A stretch of 64,000 bases of DNA from an uncultured Acetatifactor sp. (GCA_934402375.1 CAKRUB010000006.1:47371-111370); one strand, 5' to 3'. Counted from the first letter of the stretch, positions 25,201-34,769 are shown. Program-made: numbers and translations. Notes: generated by a model not told the origin, from the sequence alone.

Positions 25201-25225
25201 ATCACCCGTGAAAGGGAATGTGAGT

Positions 25226-26188
25226 ATGAGCATACAGCCTGAAAAGAAAGTAACTGACAAAGCATCACAGAGCGTGATGGGAAGCAGAAGAAATAAGGCG
25301 ATCGTAGAGCATGTGGCGCAGGCAATTTTTACAGTCTGCGCCTTGGCTGCTATCTTTGCGGTGGCATCGATCACCCTGTATATGATTATCAGCGGTACCC
25401 CGGCAATCTTTAAGGTGGGCTTAAAGGAGATATTGTTCGGAACCGTCTGGAAGCCGACAGCAGCGGAACCGAGATTCGGAATACTCTACGTCATCCTGAC
25501 ATCCATCGTGGGAACGACACTGGCTGTTCTGATCGGTGTGCCGGTCGGTATCCTGACTGCGGTATTTCTGGCAGAGATTGCTGACAAGCGTCTGGCAGGC
25601 ATTGTAAAGCCGGCGGTCGAGCTTCTGGCGGGTATTCCTTCCGTCATTTACGGACTGCTCGGAATTTATCTCCTGAATCCGCTGATGTATAAGCTGGAGC
25701 TGAAGGTGTTCGCAGGATCAACGACACACCAGTTCACCGGCGGGGCAAATCTACTGTCCGCCGTGATCGTTCTTGCCATCATGATCCTGCCGACCGTCAT
25801 CAATATCAGCGAGACCTCGATACGCGCGGTTCACCCGAGCATCAAGGCGGCGTCGCTCGCGCTTGGGGCGTCCCATATACAGACGATTTTTAAATCGATT
25901 CTTCCGGCGGCAAAGTCGGGAATTGTCACAGCGGTTGTGCTGGGTGTTGGAAGAGCGATCGGTGAGGCAATGGCGATTACGCTTGTCTCCGGCAGCAGCG
26001 TGAACGCACCCCTGCCGTTTAACTCCGTCCGGTTCCTGACAACGGCGATTGTCAGCGAGATGGGATATTCGCAGGGAACGCACAGACAGATGCTGTTTAC
26101 GATCGGACTGGTTCTGTTTGTTTTCATTATGATTATCAATGTCGTGCTGAACCGGATTCTCAAGGAAGGAGCGAAGAGGGATGTTTGA
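25226..26188 (+). CDS. pstC: Phosphate ABC transporter, permease PstC
   Basis: A 320-residue inner-membrane permease with six predicted helices. The start at ATG 25226 follows AAAGGGA; a GTG at 25208 would add six residues. Family features are the N-terminal segment after a polar cytoplasmic tail, the block AGIPSVIYGLLGIYLLNP near residue 136 and the ABC-coupling EAA loop SLALGASHIQTIFKSILP near residue 210. It pairs with PstA, whose gene overlaps its end by eight bases, to form the phosphate channel. Confidence 0.93.
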   Translation: MSIQPEKKVTDKASQSVMGSRRNKAIVEHVAQAIFTVCALAAIFAVASITLYMIISGTPAIFKVGLKEILFGTVWKPTAAEPRFGILYVILTSIVGTTLAVLIGVPVGILTAVFLAEIADKRLAGIVKPAVELLAGIPSVIYGLLGIYLLNPLMYKLELKVFAGSTTHQFTGGANLLSAVIVLAIMILPTVINISETSIRAVHPSIKAASLALGASHIQTIFKSILPAAKSGIVTAVVLGVGRAIGEAMAITLVSGSSVNAPLPFNSVRFLTTAIVSEMGYSQGTHRQMLFTIGLVLFVFIMIINVVLNRILKEGAKRDV

Positions 26189-27065
26189 TTCGACCTTATA
26201 CAGAAAAAGAAAGAGACCTGCGGAGGCATTTCTGCTTGCAGCAATCTACGGGGCGGCATCCATCTCCGTGTTCCTTCTGCTCGGCATTATCGGGTATGTC
26301 TTCATGAAGGGCTTTCACAAGCTGTCGCCCTCCTTCTTTACGAGTGTGACGAGCGCCCTGAAGGGAACGGTAGGAATTGCGGGAAATCTGGTCAATACGC
26401 TTTACATTATTATCATTACGCTGCTGATCGCGACACCGGTCGGCGTTGGAGGTGCCATCTATCTGAATGAATACGCGAAGCCCGGAAAACTTGTGCATCT
26501 GATTGAGTTTACAACCGAGACGCTCTCGGGTATTCCCTCTGTAATCTTCGGATTGTTCGGTATGGTTTTCTTCGGAAACGTGCTCGGACTGGGCTATTCG
26601 CTGCTCAACGGCGCACTGACGCTGACGCTGATGGTGCTGCCACTGATTGTCAGAAACACGCAGGAGGCACTTCGCACCGTGCCTGACAGCTATCGCAGCG
26701 GCGCACTGGGAATGGGAGCGACGAAGTGGTATATGATCCGGACGATTCTTCTGCCATCGGCGATGCCGGGCATCCTGACCGGCGTGATCCTTGCCGTGGG
26801 ACGTATTGTGGGTGAATCGGCGGCGCTTCTCTTTACGGCGGGAAGTGCGAGACTTCTGCCGAAGCTCACGGGCTCCTTCGCGGAAAATATCGCAAAGCTC
26901 GGACATAAGGCAATGGAGACCGGTGGAACGCTGACGATTGAGCTTTATCTCCAGATGCAGAACGGTGAGTATGAGACGGCGTTCGGTATCGGATGTGTGC
27001 TGATTATCATCGTACTGATCATCAATCTGCTCTTAAAGCTGGTGACAAAGGGCATTCGCAAATAA
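26181..27065 (+). CDS. pstA: Phosphate ABC transporter, permease PstA
   Basis: A 294-residue permease overlapping pstC by eight bases, with its ribosome site AAGGAG in the end of pstC. Six membrane helices are visible; characteristic blocks are [20 protein letters not shown] near residue 113 and the EAA loop [20 protein letters not shown] near residue 174, which contacts PstB. The C-terminal region ends in a hydrophobic helix and a short basic tail. Together with PstC it forms the transmembrane path for phosphate. Confidence 0.93.
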   Translation: MFDSTLYRKRKRPAEAFLLAAIYGAASISVFLLLGIIGYVFMKGFHKLSPSFFTSVTSALKGTVGIAGNLVNTLYIIIITLLIATPVGVGGAIYLNEYAKPGKLVHLIEFTTETLSGIPSVIFGLFGMVFFGNVLGLGYSLLNGALTLTLMVLPLIVRNTQEALRTVPDSYRSGALGMGATKWYMIRTILLPSAMPGILTGVILAVGRIVGESAALLFTAGSARLLPKLTGSFAENIAKLGHKAMETGGTLTIELYLQMQNGEYETAFGIGCVLIIIVLIINLLLKLVTKGIRK

Positions 27066-27091
27066 CAGGAAGAACACAGGAGAGTAATTCT

Positions 27092-27850
27092 ATGGAAAAG
27101 AATAAGATTACAGTGCGGAACCTGAACCTTCATTATGGTACGAACCACGCGCTGAAAAGTGTAAATATGGACATTAAGGATCATGCGATCACTGCCTTTA
27201 TCGGACCCAGCGGCTGCGGTAAGTCGACCTTCTTAAAATGCATCAACAGGATGAATGATCTGGTTGAAAATGTGACGATCGACGGAAAGATTCTGCTGGA
27301 TGGAGAGGATATTTATGATAAGCGGGTGGACACGACCCTGCTCCGAAAGAAGGTCGGAATGGTGTTCCAGCAACCGAATCCGTTCCCTATGAGCATTTAT
27401 GATAACATTGCCTATGGACCGAGACTGCACGGAATGAAGAGCAGGCAGAAATTGGACGAGATCGTTGAAAACGCGCTGAAGGGTGCGGCAATTTTCGACG
27501 AGGTGAAGGACAGACTGCACAAATCGGCACTGGGACTGTCCGGCGGACAGCAGCAGAGACTCTGTATTGCCAGAGCACTGGCGGTGGAGCCGGAGGTGCT
27601 GCTGATGGATGAGCCGACCTCCGCGCTTGACCCGGTCTCCACACTGAAGATAGAGGAGCTCATGGAGAGCCTGAAAAAGAAGTATACGGTAGTCATTGTG
27701 ACGCATAACATGCAGCAGGCGGCGAGAGTTTCCGATGATACGGCTTTCTTCCTTGTCGGGGAAGTGGTGGAATTCGGGGCGACGGGGATGCTGTTCTCGC
27801 GTCCGAAGGATAAGCGGACAGAGGATTATATCACGGGGCGTTTTGGCTGA
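27092..27850 (+). CDS. pstB: Phosphate ABC transporter, ATP-binding protein PstB
   Basis: ATG 27092 ([16 protein letters not shown]) follows AGGAG; the open frame from 26993 mostly overlaps pstA in another frame. The 252-residue ATPase has Walker [10 protein letters not shown] near residue 38, the PstB-typical [21 protein letters not shown] in the Q-loop region near residue 88, signature LSGGQQQR near 148, Walker [12 protein letters not shown] near 170 and a switch His in VTHNMQQA. All catalytic residues are present. It energises phosphate import through PstC/PstA. Confidence 0.95.
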   Translation: MEKNKITVRNLNLHYGTNHALKSVNMDIKDHAITAFIGPSGCGKSTFLKCINRMNDLVENVTIDGKILLDGEDIYDKRVDTTLLRKKVGMVFQQPNPFPMSIYDNIAYGPRLHGMKSRQKLDEIVENALKGAAIFDEVKDRLHKSALGLSGGQQQRLCIARALAVEPEVLLMDEPTSALDPVSTLKIEELMESLKKKYTVVIVTHNMQQAARVSDDTAFFLVGEVVEFGATGMLFSRPKDKRTEDYITGRFG

Positions 27851-27870
27851 GAAAGAGAGGAAATGCTATT

Positions 27871-28524
27871 ATGGCACCAAGAATTGTGTTTGATCAGGAG
27901 CTGGAGCAGCTCAAGGATAAGGTCGCGGAGATGGGAGAGCTTGTGGAGATCGGCTACGACAAGCTATTGCTGGCGGCAAAGGCAAATGACGTTGAGAGTC
28001 TGGAAAATCTGCTCGACAGTGACAGACAGATGGTGGATATGCTCAGGAGCATCGAGGCGAGATGCCTTGCACTGATGATAAAGCAGCAGCCGGTTGCAAG
28101 GGATTTACGGCTTGTGACGGCATCCCTGAAGGTCGTGACGGACATGGAGAGAATCGGCGATCATATCGGAGATATGGCGGAGCTGTTTTTGCGGAGGAAG
28201 GAGCCGGTGCAGGAAACGGAGTCGGATGAAGTAATCCTGAAGATGATGGATGAGGCGAGAACCATGGTCCGGGAATCGGTGGAGGCATTCGTCGAGGGGG
28301 ATGCCGAGACAGCGCGCATGGTAATTGACACTGATGACGTTGTGGACGGATTGTTTAATCAGGTCAAGGAGGACATGATGCATGCGATTCAGGGTCATAC
28401 GCTGGATGCCGACAGGGTGGTCGATAATCTTATGATCGCAAAGTATCTGGAGAAGGTCGGGGATCACGCCGTCAATATCGGGAAATGGACGAGGTTCCGC
28501 GTGACGGGAGAACTGGAAGATTAA
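27871..28524 (+). CDS. phoU: Phosphate signalling protein PhoU
   Basis: A 217-residue all-helical cytoplasmic protein 20 bases after pstB, with AGAGAGG upstream. The two PhoU repeats are visible by their repeated metal-binding motifs: TDMERIGDHIGDMAEL in the first half and AKYLEKVGDHAVNIGKW at the end, both with the E(R/K)xGDH pattern. PhoU proteins link the Pst transporter to the PhoR sensor and repress the regulon when phosphate is plentiful. Context and completeness support a normal role here. Confidence 0.95.
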   Translation: MAPRIVFDQELEQLKDKVAEMGELVEIGYDKLLLAAKANDVESLENLLDSDRQMVDMLRSIEARCLALMIKQQPVARDLRLVTASLKVVTDMERIGDHIGDMAELFLRRKEPVQETESDEVILKMMDEARTMVRESVEAFVEGDAETARMVIDTDDVVDGLFNQVKEDMMHAIQGHTLDADRVVDNLMIAKYLEKVGDHAVNIGKWTRFRVTGELED

Positions 28525-28530
28525 CTGCAC

Positions 28531-28569
28531 TTTACATAAATTTTACATTCGCTGGTTTTGCATTTTACA
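28531..28569 (+). promoter_or_regulatory. PHO-box-like array upstream of the Na/Pi cotransporter
   Basis: TTTACA occurs at 28531-28536, 28542-28547 and 28564-28569, all in register with an 11-base period; the missing copy at 28553 is degenerate (TGGTTT). A -10-like TATGAT follows at 28579-28584, 17 bases after TTTTGC (28556-28561). This is a close match to PhoP-type direct-repeat boxes and separates the cotransporter from phoU as its own transcription unit. Confidence 0.75.
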
Positions 28570-28633
28570 TAGGGACATTATGATTAGAAATGTAGATAAA
28601 GAAAATGTGATTATGCAAAAGCGAGGGTGAGAT

Positions 28634-30400
28634 ATGAGTGTGTTTGATTTCCTGACAATGGTAGGTGGACTGGCATTATTTCTCTACGGAATGACGATGC
28701 TCGGAGACGGGCTTGCAAAGGTGAGCGGCGGAAAGTTTGAGAGCATTCTGGAAAAGCTGACAAACAACCCGTTCAAGGCAGTTTTGGTCGGGGCGGGCGT
28801 GACGGCGGTAATTCAGTCTTCGTCTGCCACGACTGTCATGGTGGTCGGCTTTGTCAATTCCGGCATCATGAAGCTGCAACAGGCAGTGGGCATCATCATG
28901 GGTGCCAATATCGGAACTACGATTACGGCATGGATTCTCGGCGTCACGGGAATCGACAGTTCTTCATTTTTTGTACAGATGTGCAAGCCGACCTCTTTTT
29001 CGCCGATTCTGGCTATTGTTGCGGTCGGAATTCTGATGTTTTCCAAAAAGGATAAACCGAGGAGCATTGCAACCGTAATGCTCGGCTTTGCCGTGCTGAT
29101 GTTCGGCATGGATACGATGAGTGCAGCGGTGAAGCCGCTTGCCGATGTTCCGGAATTTACCGGAATATTGACAAAATTTTCCAATCCCATACTGGGAATG
29201 CTGGCAGGACTTTTACTGACGGCACTGATCCAGTCTTCGTCGGCATCCGTCGGCATCCTGCAGGCGCTGTGCATGACCGGGGCGGTGGGATACAGTGCGG
29301 CAATCCCGATCATCATGGGACAGAATATCGGAACCTGTGTGACAGCATTGCTCTCTAGCATCGGCGCTAACAAAAATGCGCGGCGTGCGGCGCTGATCCA
29401 TCTCTATTTTAACATCATCGGAACAGCGCTGTTCATGGCGGTATTTTATCTTGTCAATGCGATTCATCCGTTTTCTTTCATGGACAGGGCGGCGACGGCG
29501 CTGGATATCGCAATGGTGCATAGCCTGTTCAATATTGCGACGACGATCTGTCTGTTCCCTTTTTCGCGGCTGCTTGTGAAACTGGCATGCCTGACAATCA
29601 GGGACGATGCGACAGAGGACAAGCCTGCCGGAGACGAGGCATTGCAGCTTCTGGATGAGAGATTCCTTGAGATTCCCGCCTATGCGGTGGAGCAGAGCCG
29701 CGCGGTTGCGGTGACGATGGCAGGACTTGCGGAGGAGGCTGTGAACTGTGCGATAGGGCTGCTGCAGAAGTACGACGAGGAGACGGCTGCACATGTCACT
29801 GAGCTGGAGGCGAGGGTGGACAAATTCGAGGACGAGCTTGGAAATTATCTTGTGAAGCTGAGCGCGCAGGATATGGCGGAGCAGGACAGTCAGATCTTGA
29901 ACTCTATCCTGCACTGCATCACGGATTTCGAGCGTATCTCCGATTATGCGAGGGCAATCAGGGATGCGGCGGTGAAGATGCGGCAGAAGGACATGCAGTT
30001 CTCGGATAAGGCACAGAAGGAGCTGGAGACTCTTGGAAAGGCTGTCCATGATATTTTGAAGCTGACAACGCTCTGTTTCGCGGAGGAGGATCTGGGGCTG
30101 GCAAGACAGGTTGAGCCGCTGGAAGAGGTTATCGACGAACTGAACATGGATATCAGGAAGCGTCATGTCAAGCGTCTTCGCAAGGGAAAATGTACGATTG
30201 ATCTCGGACTTCTGCTGACGGACATCATGGGAAGTCTGGAACGGGTATCGGATCACTGCTCCAACATTGCCATCTGCATGCTTCAGGAAAAGGAGGAGGG
30301 CGTGGAACCGCATGCCTATGTGAATGAGCTGAAGCAGGAGGACAATGTGGACTTTCAGGGTAAGGTCGCGGCATACAGAGAGCGGTATGTTCTGCCCTAG
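28634..30400 (+). CDS. Na+/phosphate cotransporter with C-terminal PhoU domain (NptA-like)
   Basis: A 588-residue protein. The membrane part (about residues 5-310) has the two inverted Na_Pi_cotrans repeats with their diagnostic QSSSA motifs near residues 59 and 197. The C-terminal part (about 335-565) is a cytoplasmic PhoU-like helical domain with DFERISDYARAIRD and a second LERVSDHCSNIAICM block, which normally binds metals. It is expected to import phosphate with sodium and to be regulated through the PhoU part. The PHO-box-like array in front indicates induction by low phosphate, a low-affinity partner to Pst. Confidence 0.9.
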   Translation: MSVFDFLTMVGGLALFLYGMTMLGDGLAKVSGGKFESILEKLTNNPFKAVLVGAGVTAVIQSSSATTVMVVGFVNSGIMKLQQAVGIIMGANIGTTITAWILGVTGIDSSSFFVQMCKPTSFSPILAIVAVGILMFSKKDKPRSIATVMLGFAVLMFGMDTMSAAVKPLADVPEFTGILTKFSNPILGMLAGLLLTALIQSSSASVGILQALCMTGAVGYSAAIPIIMGQNIGTCVTALLSSIGANKNARRAALIHLYFNIIGTALFMAVFYLVNAIHPFSFMDRAATALDIAMVHSLFNIATTICLFPFSRLLVKLACLTIRDDATEDKPAGDEALQLLDERFLEIPAYAVEQSRAVAVTMAGLAEEAVNCAIGLLQKYDEETAAHVTELEARVDKFEDELGNYLVKLSAQDMAEQDSQILNSILHCITDFERISDYARAIRDAAVKMRQKDMQFSDKAQKELETLGKAVHDILKLTTLCFAEEDLGLARQVEPLEEVIDELNMDIRKRHVKRLRKGKCTIDLGLLLTDIMGSLERVSDHCSNIAICMLQEKEEGVEPHAYVNELKQEDNVDFQGKVAAYRERYVLP

Positions 30401-30406
30401 GACAGA

Positions 30407-30432
30407 CCGAAAGAAAAGGACTTGTCTTTCGG
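30407..30432 (+). repeat. Inverted repeat between the cotransporter and the response regulator
   Basis: CCGAAAGA (30407-30414) is complementary to TCTTTCGG (30425-30432) around ten bases. No T-run follows, so it is at best a weak terminator or an RNA-processing hairpin. Confidence 0.45.
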
Positions 30433-30497
30433 AGATGGATACATTAAAGTTAGGTTATCCGATGGGAACGGTTCAGAGACGGAGGAATGACTAAAAA

Positions 30498-31178
30498 ATG
30501 GCACTGATTTATATTGTTGAGGATGACATCAGTATACAGGAAATAGAGAGCTTCGCACTGTCAAACGTGGGGTATCAGGTGGAGGGCTTCGGGTCAGCGG
30601 GAGATTTTTCCCGGGCGATGGAGAAGCAGCTTCCCGATCTGATTCTTCTGGACATCATGCTTCCGGATGAGGATGGACTGAGTATTGTCAAGAAGCTGCG
30701 GGCGGACAGGGAGACGGTGCTTGTACCGATCATCATGGTAACGGCGAAGACAACGGAGATTGACAAGGTGAAGGGACTTGACATCGGAGCGGACGATTAT
30801 CTGACGAAGCCGTTCGGAGTCATGGAGCTGATTTCCAGGGTGAAGGCGATGCTTCGCAGGAGCGGAGCAGACGAGGAGAAGGAGAGACTGCTGAAGGCTG
30901 GCGTGATTGTGCTGGACAGAGAGCGCCACACAGTCACAGTGGACGGCAAACCGGTAGAACTGACTTACAAGGAATATGAGCTGTTAAAGCTGCTGCTGAC
31001 GAACACGGGCATTGTCACGACGCGGGAGGTCATTCTCGACCGCATCTGGGGAACGGACTTTGAAGGGGAATCCAGAACGCTGGATATGCACATCAAGACG
31101 CTCAGGCAGAAGCTCGGCGAGGCAGGAGGAATGATTAAGACCGTGAGAAATGTGGGGTATCTGCTGAACGAGCAGTGA
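30498..31178 (+). CDS. Response regulator, OmpR/PhoB type (phosphate regulon)
   Basis: A 226-residue regulator: receiver domain (residues 1-118) with acidic pocket E8-D9-D10, phosphoacceptor D52 in LILLDIMLPDEDG and Lys104 in YLTKPFG, then a winged-helix DNA-binding domain (about 128-224) with LTYKEYELLKLLLTNTG and the recognition region GESRTLDMHIKTLRQKLG. It is 28 bases from a histidine kinase gene and downstream of the pst genes, so it is the likely PhoB/PhoP equivalent and the factor that reads the two PHO-box-like arrays. The functional name is inferred from position. Confidence 0.9.
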   Translation: MALIYIVEDDISIQEIESFALSNVGYQVEGFGSAGDFSRAMEKQLPDLILLDIMLPDEDGLSIVKKLRADRETVLVPIIMVTAKTTEIDKVKGLDIGADDYLTKPFGVMELISRVKAMLRRSGADEEKERLLKAGVIVLDRERHTVTVDGKPVELTYKEYELLKLLLTNTGIVTTREVILDRIWGTDFEGESRTLDMHIKTLRQKLGEAGGMIKTVRNVGYLLNEQ

Positions 31179-31206
31179 AAATCTGTGAATACAAAGGAGT
31201 GTAGCC

Positions 31207-32538
31207 ATGAAGAAGAGAATAAACAAATCCTTTATTCTGATCGCGCTGCTTGCCATCTGTATGACGACAGCACTGATCACGGTGGTTTACTATAATCTGT
31301 TCCAGAATCAGGTCACGTCTGATCTCAAGGACTATACTGTGCTTGTGCGCGAGATGGGAGAGGACACACAGTTTGAACAGCTGGGAGGGGCGTTGCTCGA
31401 CAGGGAGATCCGGCTGACACTGGTAGATCCGTCGGGCAAGGTTCTCTATGACAATGAGGTGGACAGCAACACCCTCGAAAATCATATGGACAGGCCGGAG
31501 ATCCGGGACGCCTTTGAAAAGGGAGAGGGACAGTCCATGCGGAATTCGCAGACCCTGTCGCACAATACCTTTTATTATGCGGTCAGACTCGACAATGGGA
31601 ACGTGCTGCGCGTGGCGAAGGACGCGGGAAGCATTATCAGTGTGTTCAGCAGCGTCGTTCCGACAATTATGTGGATTCTGGCGGCTCTGATCCTGTTGAG
31701 CCTCGGTATGGCGCATATGCTGACGCGCAAGCTGATAGAGCCGATTGAAAATCTGGCGGAGAACATGGATGCCGGTATTCAGCCGGCGGTCTACGACGAA
31801 CTGGCTCCCTTTATCCAGATGATTCAGGAGCAGCATCAGGACATTCTGAAAAATGCACAGATGCGGCAGGAGTTCACGGCGAATGTCTCGCATGAGCTGA
31901 AGACGCCGCTGACCTCCATTTCCGGATACGCGGAGCTGATTGAGACCGGGATGGCGGACAAGGAGGATGTAGTCCGCTTTGCAAGGGGAATCCGCAACAG
32001 TGCAAACAGGCTGCTCTCACTGATCAATGACATTATCCGCCTGTCGGAGCTGGACAGTGCAGAGTCGGAGGATGTCTTTGAAAAGCTTGACCTCTACGCG
32101 ATGGCAAAGGACTGTGTAGGCGTTTTGCAGATGAATGCGGAGAAGAATAATGTGACGCTCGAGCTCAGCGGCGAGAGCTGTGAAATTACCGGAAATAAAC
32201 AGATGATCGAGGAACTGTTGTACAATCTCTGCGATAATGCCATCCGTTACAACAACGCGGGAGGCAGGGTCGATGTGTGTGTGAAGAAAGAGAAAGGTGA
32301 TCGGGAGAGACCCGTAATTCTGTCTGTCAAGGACACCGGAATCGGCATTCCCAAGGAGCATCAGGACAGGATTTTCGAGAGATTTTACAGGGTAGACAAG
32401 AGTCGTTCCAAATCCACGGGTGGAACCGGTCTCGGACTTGCCATTGTGAAGCATATTGTGGCAAAGCATGACGCGCGCATGGAGCTTGACAGCGAGGTTG
32501 GAAGAGGAACGGAGATCAGGGTTGCCTTCCGTGTATAA
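31207..32538 (+). CDS. Sensor histidine kinase, PhoR-like
   Basis: A 443-residue membrane kinase with AAAGGAG before ATG. Two membrane helices (about 10-30 and 148-170) bracket an extracytoplasmic sensor domain of roughly 115 residues, followed by a HAMP-like linker, the dimerisation helix with FTANVSHELKTPLTSISG (His near residue 228), and an ATPase domain with the N box NLCDNAIRYNNAGG, G1 DTGIGIPKEHQDRIFERFYR and G2 GGTGLGLAIVKH. There is no PAS domain between membrane and kinase, shorter than many PhoR proteins. It is paired with the preceding response regulator in the phosphate cluster, and the gene ends at a terminator. Confidence 0.9.
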   Translation: MKKRINKSFILIALLAICMTTALITVVYYNLFQNQVTSDLKDYTVLVREMGEDTQFEQLGGALLDREIRLTLVDPSGKVLYDNEVDSNTLENHMDRPEIRDAFEKGEGQSMRNSQTLSHNTFYYAVRLDNGNVLRVAKDAGSIISVFSSVVPTIMWILAALILLSLGMAHMLTRKLIEPIENLAENMDAGIQPAVYDELAPFIQMIQEQHQDILKNAQMRQEFTANVSHELKTPLTSISGYAELIETGMADKEDVVRFARGIRNSANRLLSLINDIIRLSELDSAESEDVFEKLDLYAMAKDCVGVLQMNAEKNNVTLELSGESCEITGNKQMIEELLYNLCDNAIRYNNAGGRVDVCVKKEKGDRERPVILSVKDTGIGIPKEHQDRIFERFYRVDKSRSKSTGGTGLGLAIVKHIVAKHDARMELDSEVGRGTEIRVAFRV

Positions 32539-32550
32539 ATAAGATGAAAC

Positions 32551-32586
32551 AAAAGCCCCGGAGTACAATGTACTTCAGGGCTTTTT
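32551..32586. terminator. Bidirectional intrinsic terminator
   Basis: AAAAGCCC (32551-32558) pairs with GGGCTTTT (32578-32585), with inner pairing of GAGTACA and TGTACTTC, and A- and T-runs on both sides. It separates the convergent kinase and CBS/CorC genes. Confidence 0.8.
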
Positions 32587-32615
32587 CGATGTGCTGTTTC
32601 AGGTTTTATTAGCGG

Positions 32616-33911
32616 TTATTCGTCGCCCGCACCGTTCTTTTCAGCATCTGCCTCTTCTTCGGCAGGCGGCTCGGGAAGCGTGATCAATACCTTTTTGATG
32701 CGGTTCTGGTCGATTCCCTGTACCTTCAGGTGAATGCCGTTGTCCAGTGTGACTTCCTCGTTATCCTCGGGAAGACGGTCGAGATTTTCTATGATGATTC
32801 CGCTGATGGAATCATAATCCTCGCTGTCGAGATCGGTGCCGAGTTCATCGTTGATGTCGTCGAGCTTCATGCTGCCCTCAACCAGCCAGGAGCGTTCGCC
32901 CTTCTTCTGGATGAGTTCTTCCTCGTCCGCGTCGTATTCATCACGAATTTCACCGACAATCTCCTCCAGCAGGTCTTCCAGTGTAATCATTCCGACGGTC
33001 GCGCCGTACTCGTTGAGCACGAAGGTCACGCTGGTGGTTTTCTCGCGGATCTCGATCAGCAGATCGGCGACCTTCTTATATTCATATGTATAATGTGCGT
33101 CTCTGAGAATATCCTTCACATGGAAGGTCTTCGGATTCTCCGTGAGGATGAAGTCCTTTATGTTGATGACACCGATGATGTTGTCCTTGTCATCCTGATA
33201 TACGGGAAGACGGGTGTACATGGATTCCCGGAATACGCTCAGCACCTCCTCGTAGGTGTCGGCGACATCCACAGTCACCATATTGATTCTCGGGATCATG
33301 ATGTCCTTCGCCAGAGCATCGGAAAAATCGAACACGTTGTAAATCATTTCGCGCTCTTCGGATTCGATGACACCGTCCTCGTGACCGACCTCTACATAGG
33401 TTCTCAGGTCAGCCTCTGTCATGGAGACCTTCTTGTTCGGGTCAACGTGCAGCAGACGCAGAATGACATTTGCAAGCTTGTCGACAAGGAAAATCACCGG
33501 GGTAAGAATCTGCATTAGTACATAGATGATTCCGCTGTAGGCGAGGGAAAGCTTTTCCGAGGAATGCATTGCCCATGTCTTGGGGAGAATCTCGCCGCAG
33601 AGCAGAACCACAATCGTCAGAATACCGGTGGCAATGCCGACGGGAAAACTGATCCGCATAGCCAGAGTTGTCGCAAGGGCTGAGGCGGACAGATTGACAA
33701 CATTGTTGCCGATCAGTATGGCACTGAGCATCTTGCTGTATTTTTCCAGTATTTTGTTGACTCTTGCCGCTCGCTTATCGCCTTCGTCCTCAAGAGTGCG
33801 CATTCTTACCCGGTTCACCGTGCTGAGAGCGGTTTCCGCAGAAGAAAAGAACGCAGAAAGAAAAATTAATGTAATCAGAAATAAAAGTTGTATGACACCT
33901 GGGGCATCCAA
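32616..33911 (-). CDS. Hemolysin-family / CNNM-CorC membrane protein
   Basis: The start is taken as TTG 33911, eight bases after GGAG; upstream residues in the longer frame (to 34067) lie beyond this ribosome site. The 431-residue protein has an N-terminal DUF21/CNNM membrane domain of about four helices (motif FFSSAETALSTVNRVRM near residue 17, NNVVNLSASALATTLAM near 63), a CBS pair (about 190-320, with IMIPRINMVTVD and TRLPVYQDDKDNIIGVINIKD) and a C-terminal CorC_HlyC domain with FVLNEYGATVGMITLEDLLE. Family members act in magnesium or other cation transport or resistance; the hemolysin name is historical. Confidence 0.9.
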   Translation of the reverse strand: MDAPGVIQLLFLITLIFLSAFFSSAETALSTVNRVRMRTLEDEGDKRAARVNKILEKYSKMLSAILIGNNVVNLSASALATTLAMRISFPVGIATGILTIVVLLCGEILPKTWAMHSSEKLSLAYSGIIYVLMQILTPVIFLVDKLANVILRLLHVDPNKKVSMTEADLRTYVEVGHEDGVIESEEREMIYNVFDFSDALAKDIMIPRINMVTVDVADTYEEVLSVFRESMYTRLPVYQDDKDNIIGVINIKDFILTENPKTFHVKDILRDAHYTYEYKKVADLLIEIREKTTSVTFVLNEYGATVGMITLEDLLEEIVGEIRDEYDADEEELIQKKGERSWLVEGSMKLDDINDELGTDLDSEDYDSISGIIIENLDRLPEDNEEVTLDNGIHLKVQGIDQNRIKKVLITLPEPPAEEEADAEKNGAGDE

Positions 33912-34051
33912 AAAAATCACTCCTTTTTTAATAATGTTGTAGTTGTTGATTACACGATTACAAATATACAGGATGGGAAAAGCAGTTGTCAAGATTATTG
34001 ACGATACCGCATATCTTTTTAATAGAAAATTTAGAAAGATGGAGGAAAGCC

Positions 34052-34429
34052 ATGGAACGGTCAACAAATGCCGGAGGGGTGCCGGTGGTTTCTCTGCTGA
34101 AATGTCTCTTGTTTTCTTACATACTGACGGGAGCGCTGCTGGCGCTGCTCTCGTTGCTGCTGTATAAGTCCGGGCTGGGGGAGAAGGCTGTGACGATCGC
34201 CGTCATCGTCATCTATGTGGCAGCTACGTTCTTTGCGGGCTTCCTGGCGGGGAAGAAGATGCAGAGCCGGAAATTCTTCTGGGGACTGCTCGAGGGAGCG
34301 GCATACTTCCTTGTGCTTGCCGTCATCTCCGTGTTTGCAGGGGAGAAGGGGGCAAATCTGGGGAATTCGTTTTTTACCACTCTTGCGCTCTGCGCGGGGG
34401 GTGGAATGCTCGGGGGAATGGTGAGCTGA
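34052..34429 (+). CDS. TIGR04086-family membrane protein
   Basis: ATG 34052 follows GGAGGA by five bases. The 125-residue protein has four hydrophobic segments (about residues 15-37, 45-67, 75-95 and 103-123) with the small-residue motif ATFFAGFLAGKKMQSRKFFWG in the middle, which fits the TIGR04086/YrzE family of Firmicute membrane proteins of unknown function. It commonly lies near SCIFF or the Sec accessory genes in Clostridia, as here (scfA starts 113 bases downstream). The final motif GGGMLGGM is Gly-rich and also typical. Confidence 0.75.
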   Translation: MERSTNAGGVPVVSLLKCLLFSYILTGALLALLSLLLYKSGLGEKAVTIAVIVIYVAATFFAGFLAGKKMQSRKFFWGLLEGAAYFLVLAVISVFAGEKGANLGNSFFTTLALCAGGGMLGGMVS

Positions 34430-34462
34430 CAGGCTTTTAGCAAGGTTTCTGAAAAAAAGTAT

Positions 34463-34490
34463 TTTACAAAATGCAAATTTATGGTATACT
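34463..34490 (+). promoter_or_regulatory. Promoter of scfA
   Basis: TTTACA (34463-34468) and TATACT (34485-34490) with a 16-base spacer lie 51 bases before the SCIFF peptide start. Confidence 0.65.
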
Positions 34491-34541
34491 ACAGTGTGTT
34501 TATTAATCTATAGAAGGATGAAACATAAGGAGGCTTTTATC

Positions 34542-34685
34542 ATGAAGCATATCAAAACCCTGACAACAAGAAACTTAAAGGAGTCCATGAAGAAGGGCGG
34601 CTGCGGCGAGTGCCAGACATCCTGCCAGTCAGCATGTAAGACATCCTGCACAGTAGGCAACCAGAGCTGTGAAAAGATTAAATAA
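34542..34685 (+). CDS. scfA: SCIFF ribosomal peptide precursor (six cysteines in forty-five)
   Basis: A 47-residue peptide with a perfect AAGGAGG eight bases before ATG. The leader MKHIKTLTTRNLKESMKKG is nearly invariant in the family, and the core carries six Cys in the pattern CGECQTSCQSACKTSC...C. The adjacent radical-SAM enzyme converts Cys and Thr residues to thioether crosslinks, making a ranthipeptide. SCIFF is almost universal in Clostridia and its biological role is still unsettled; signalling or stress roles have been proposed. A hairpin between this gene and the maturase would allow more peptide than enzyme to be made. Confidence 0.95.
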   Translation: MKHIKTLTTRNLKESMKKGGCGECQTSCQSACKTSCTVGNQSCEKIK

Positions 34686-34712
34686 TTTGACCTAATCAGA
34701 GATGGCTAGAGC

Positions 34713-34736
34713 AAGCAGCGATTCCGGTCGCTGCTT
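34713..34736 (+). terminator. Hairpin between scfA and scfB (partial terminator or processing site)
   Basis: AAGCAGCGA (34713-34721) pairs perfectly with TCGCTGCTT (34728-34736) around a six-base loop. Only a weak T-rich tail (ATTCT) follows, so it would terminate incompletely and give unequal expression of peptide and maturase. Confidence 0.65.
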
Positions 34737-34769
34737 ATTCTATGCGCGGTACAGAAAGGAAACGGATCT

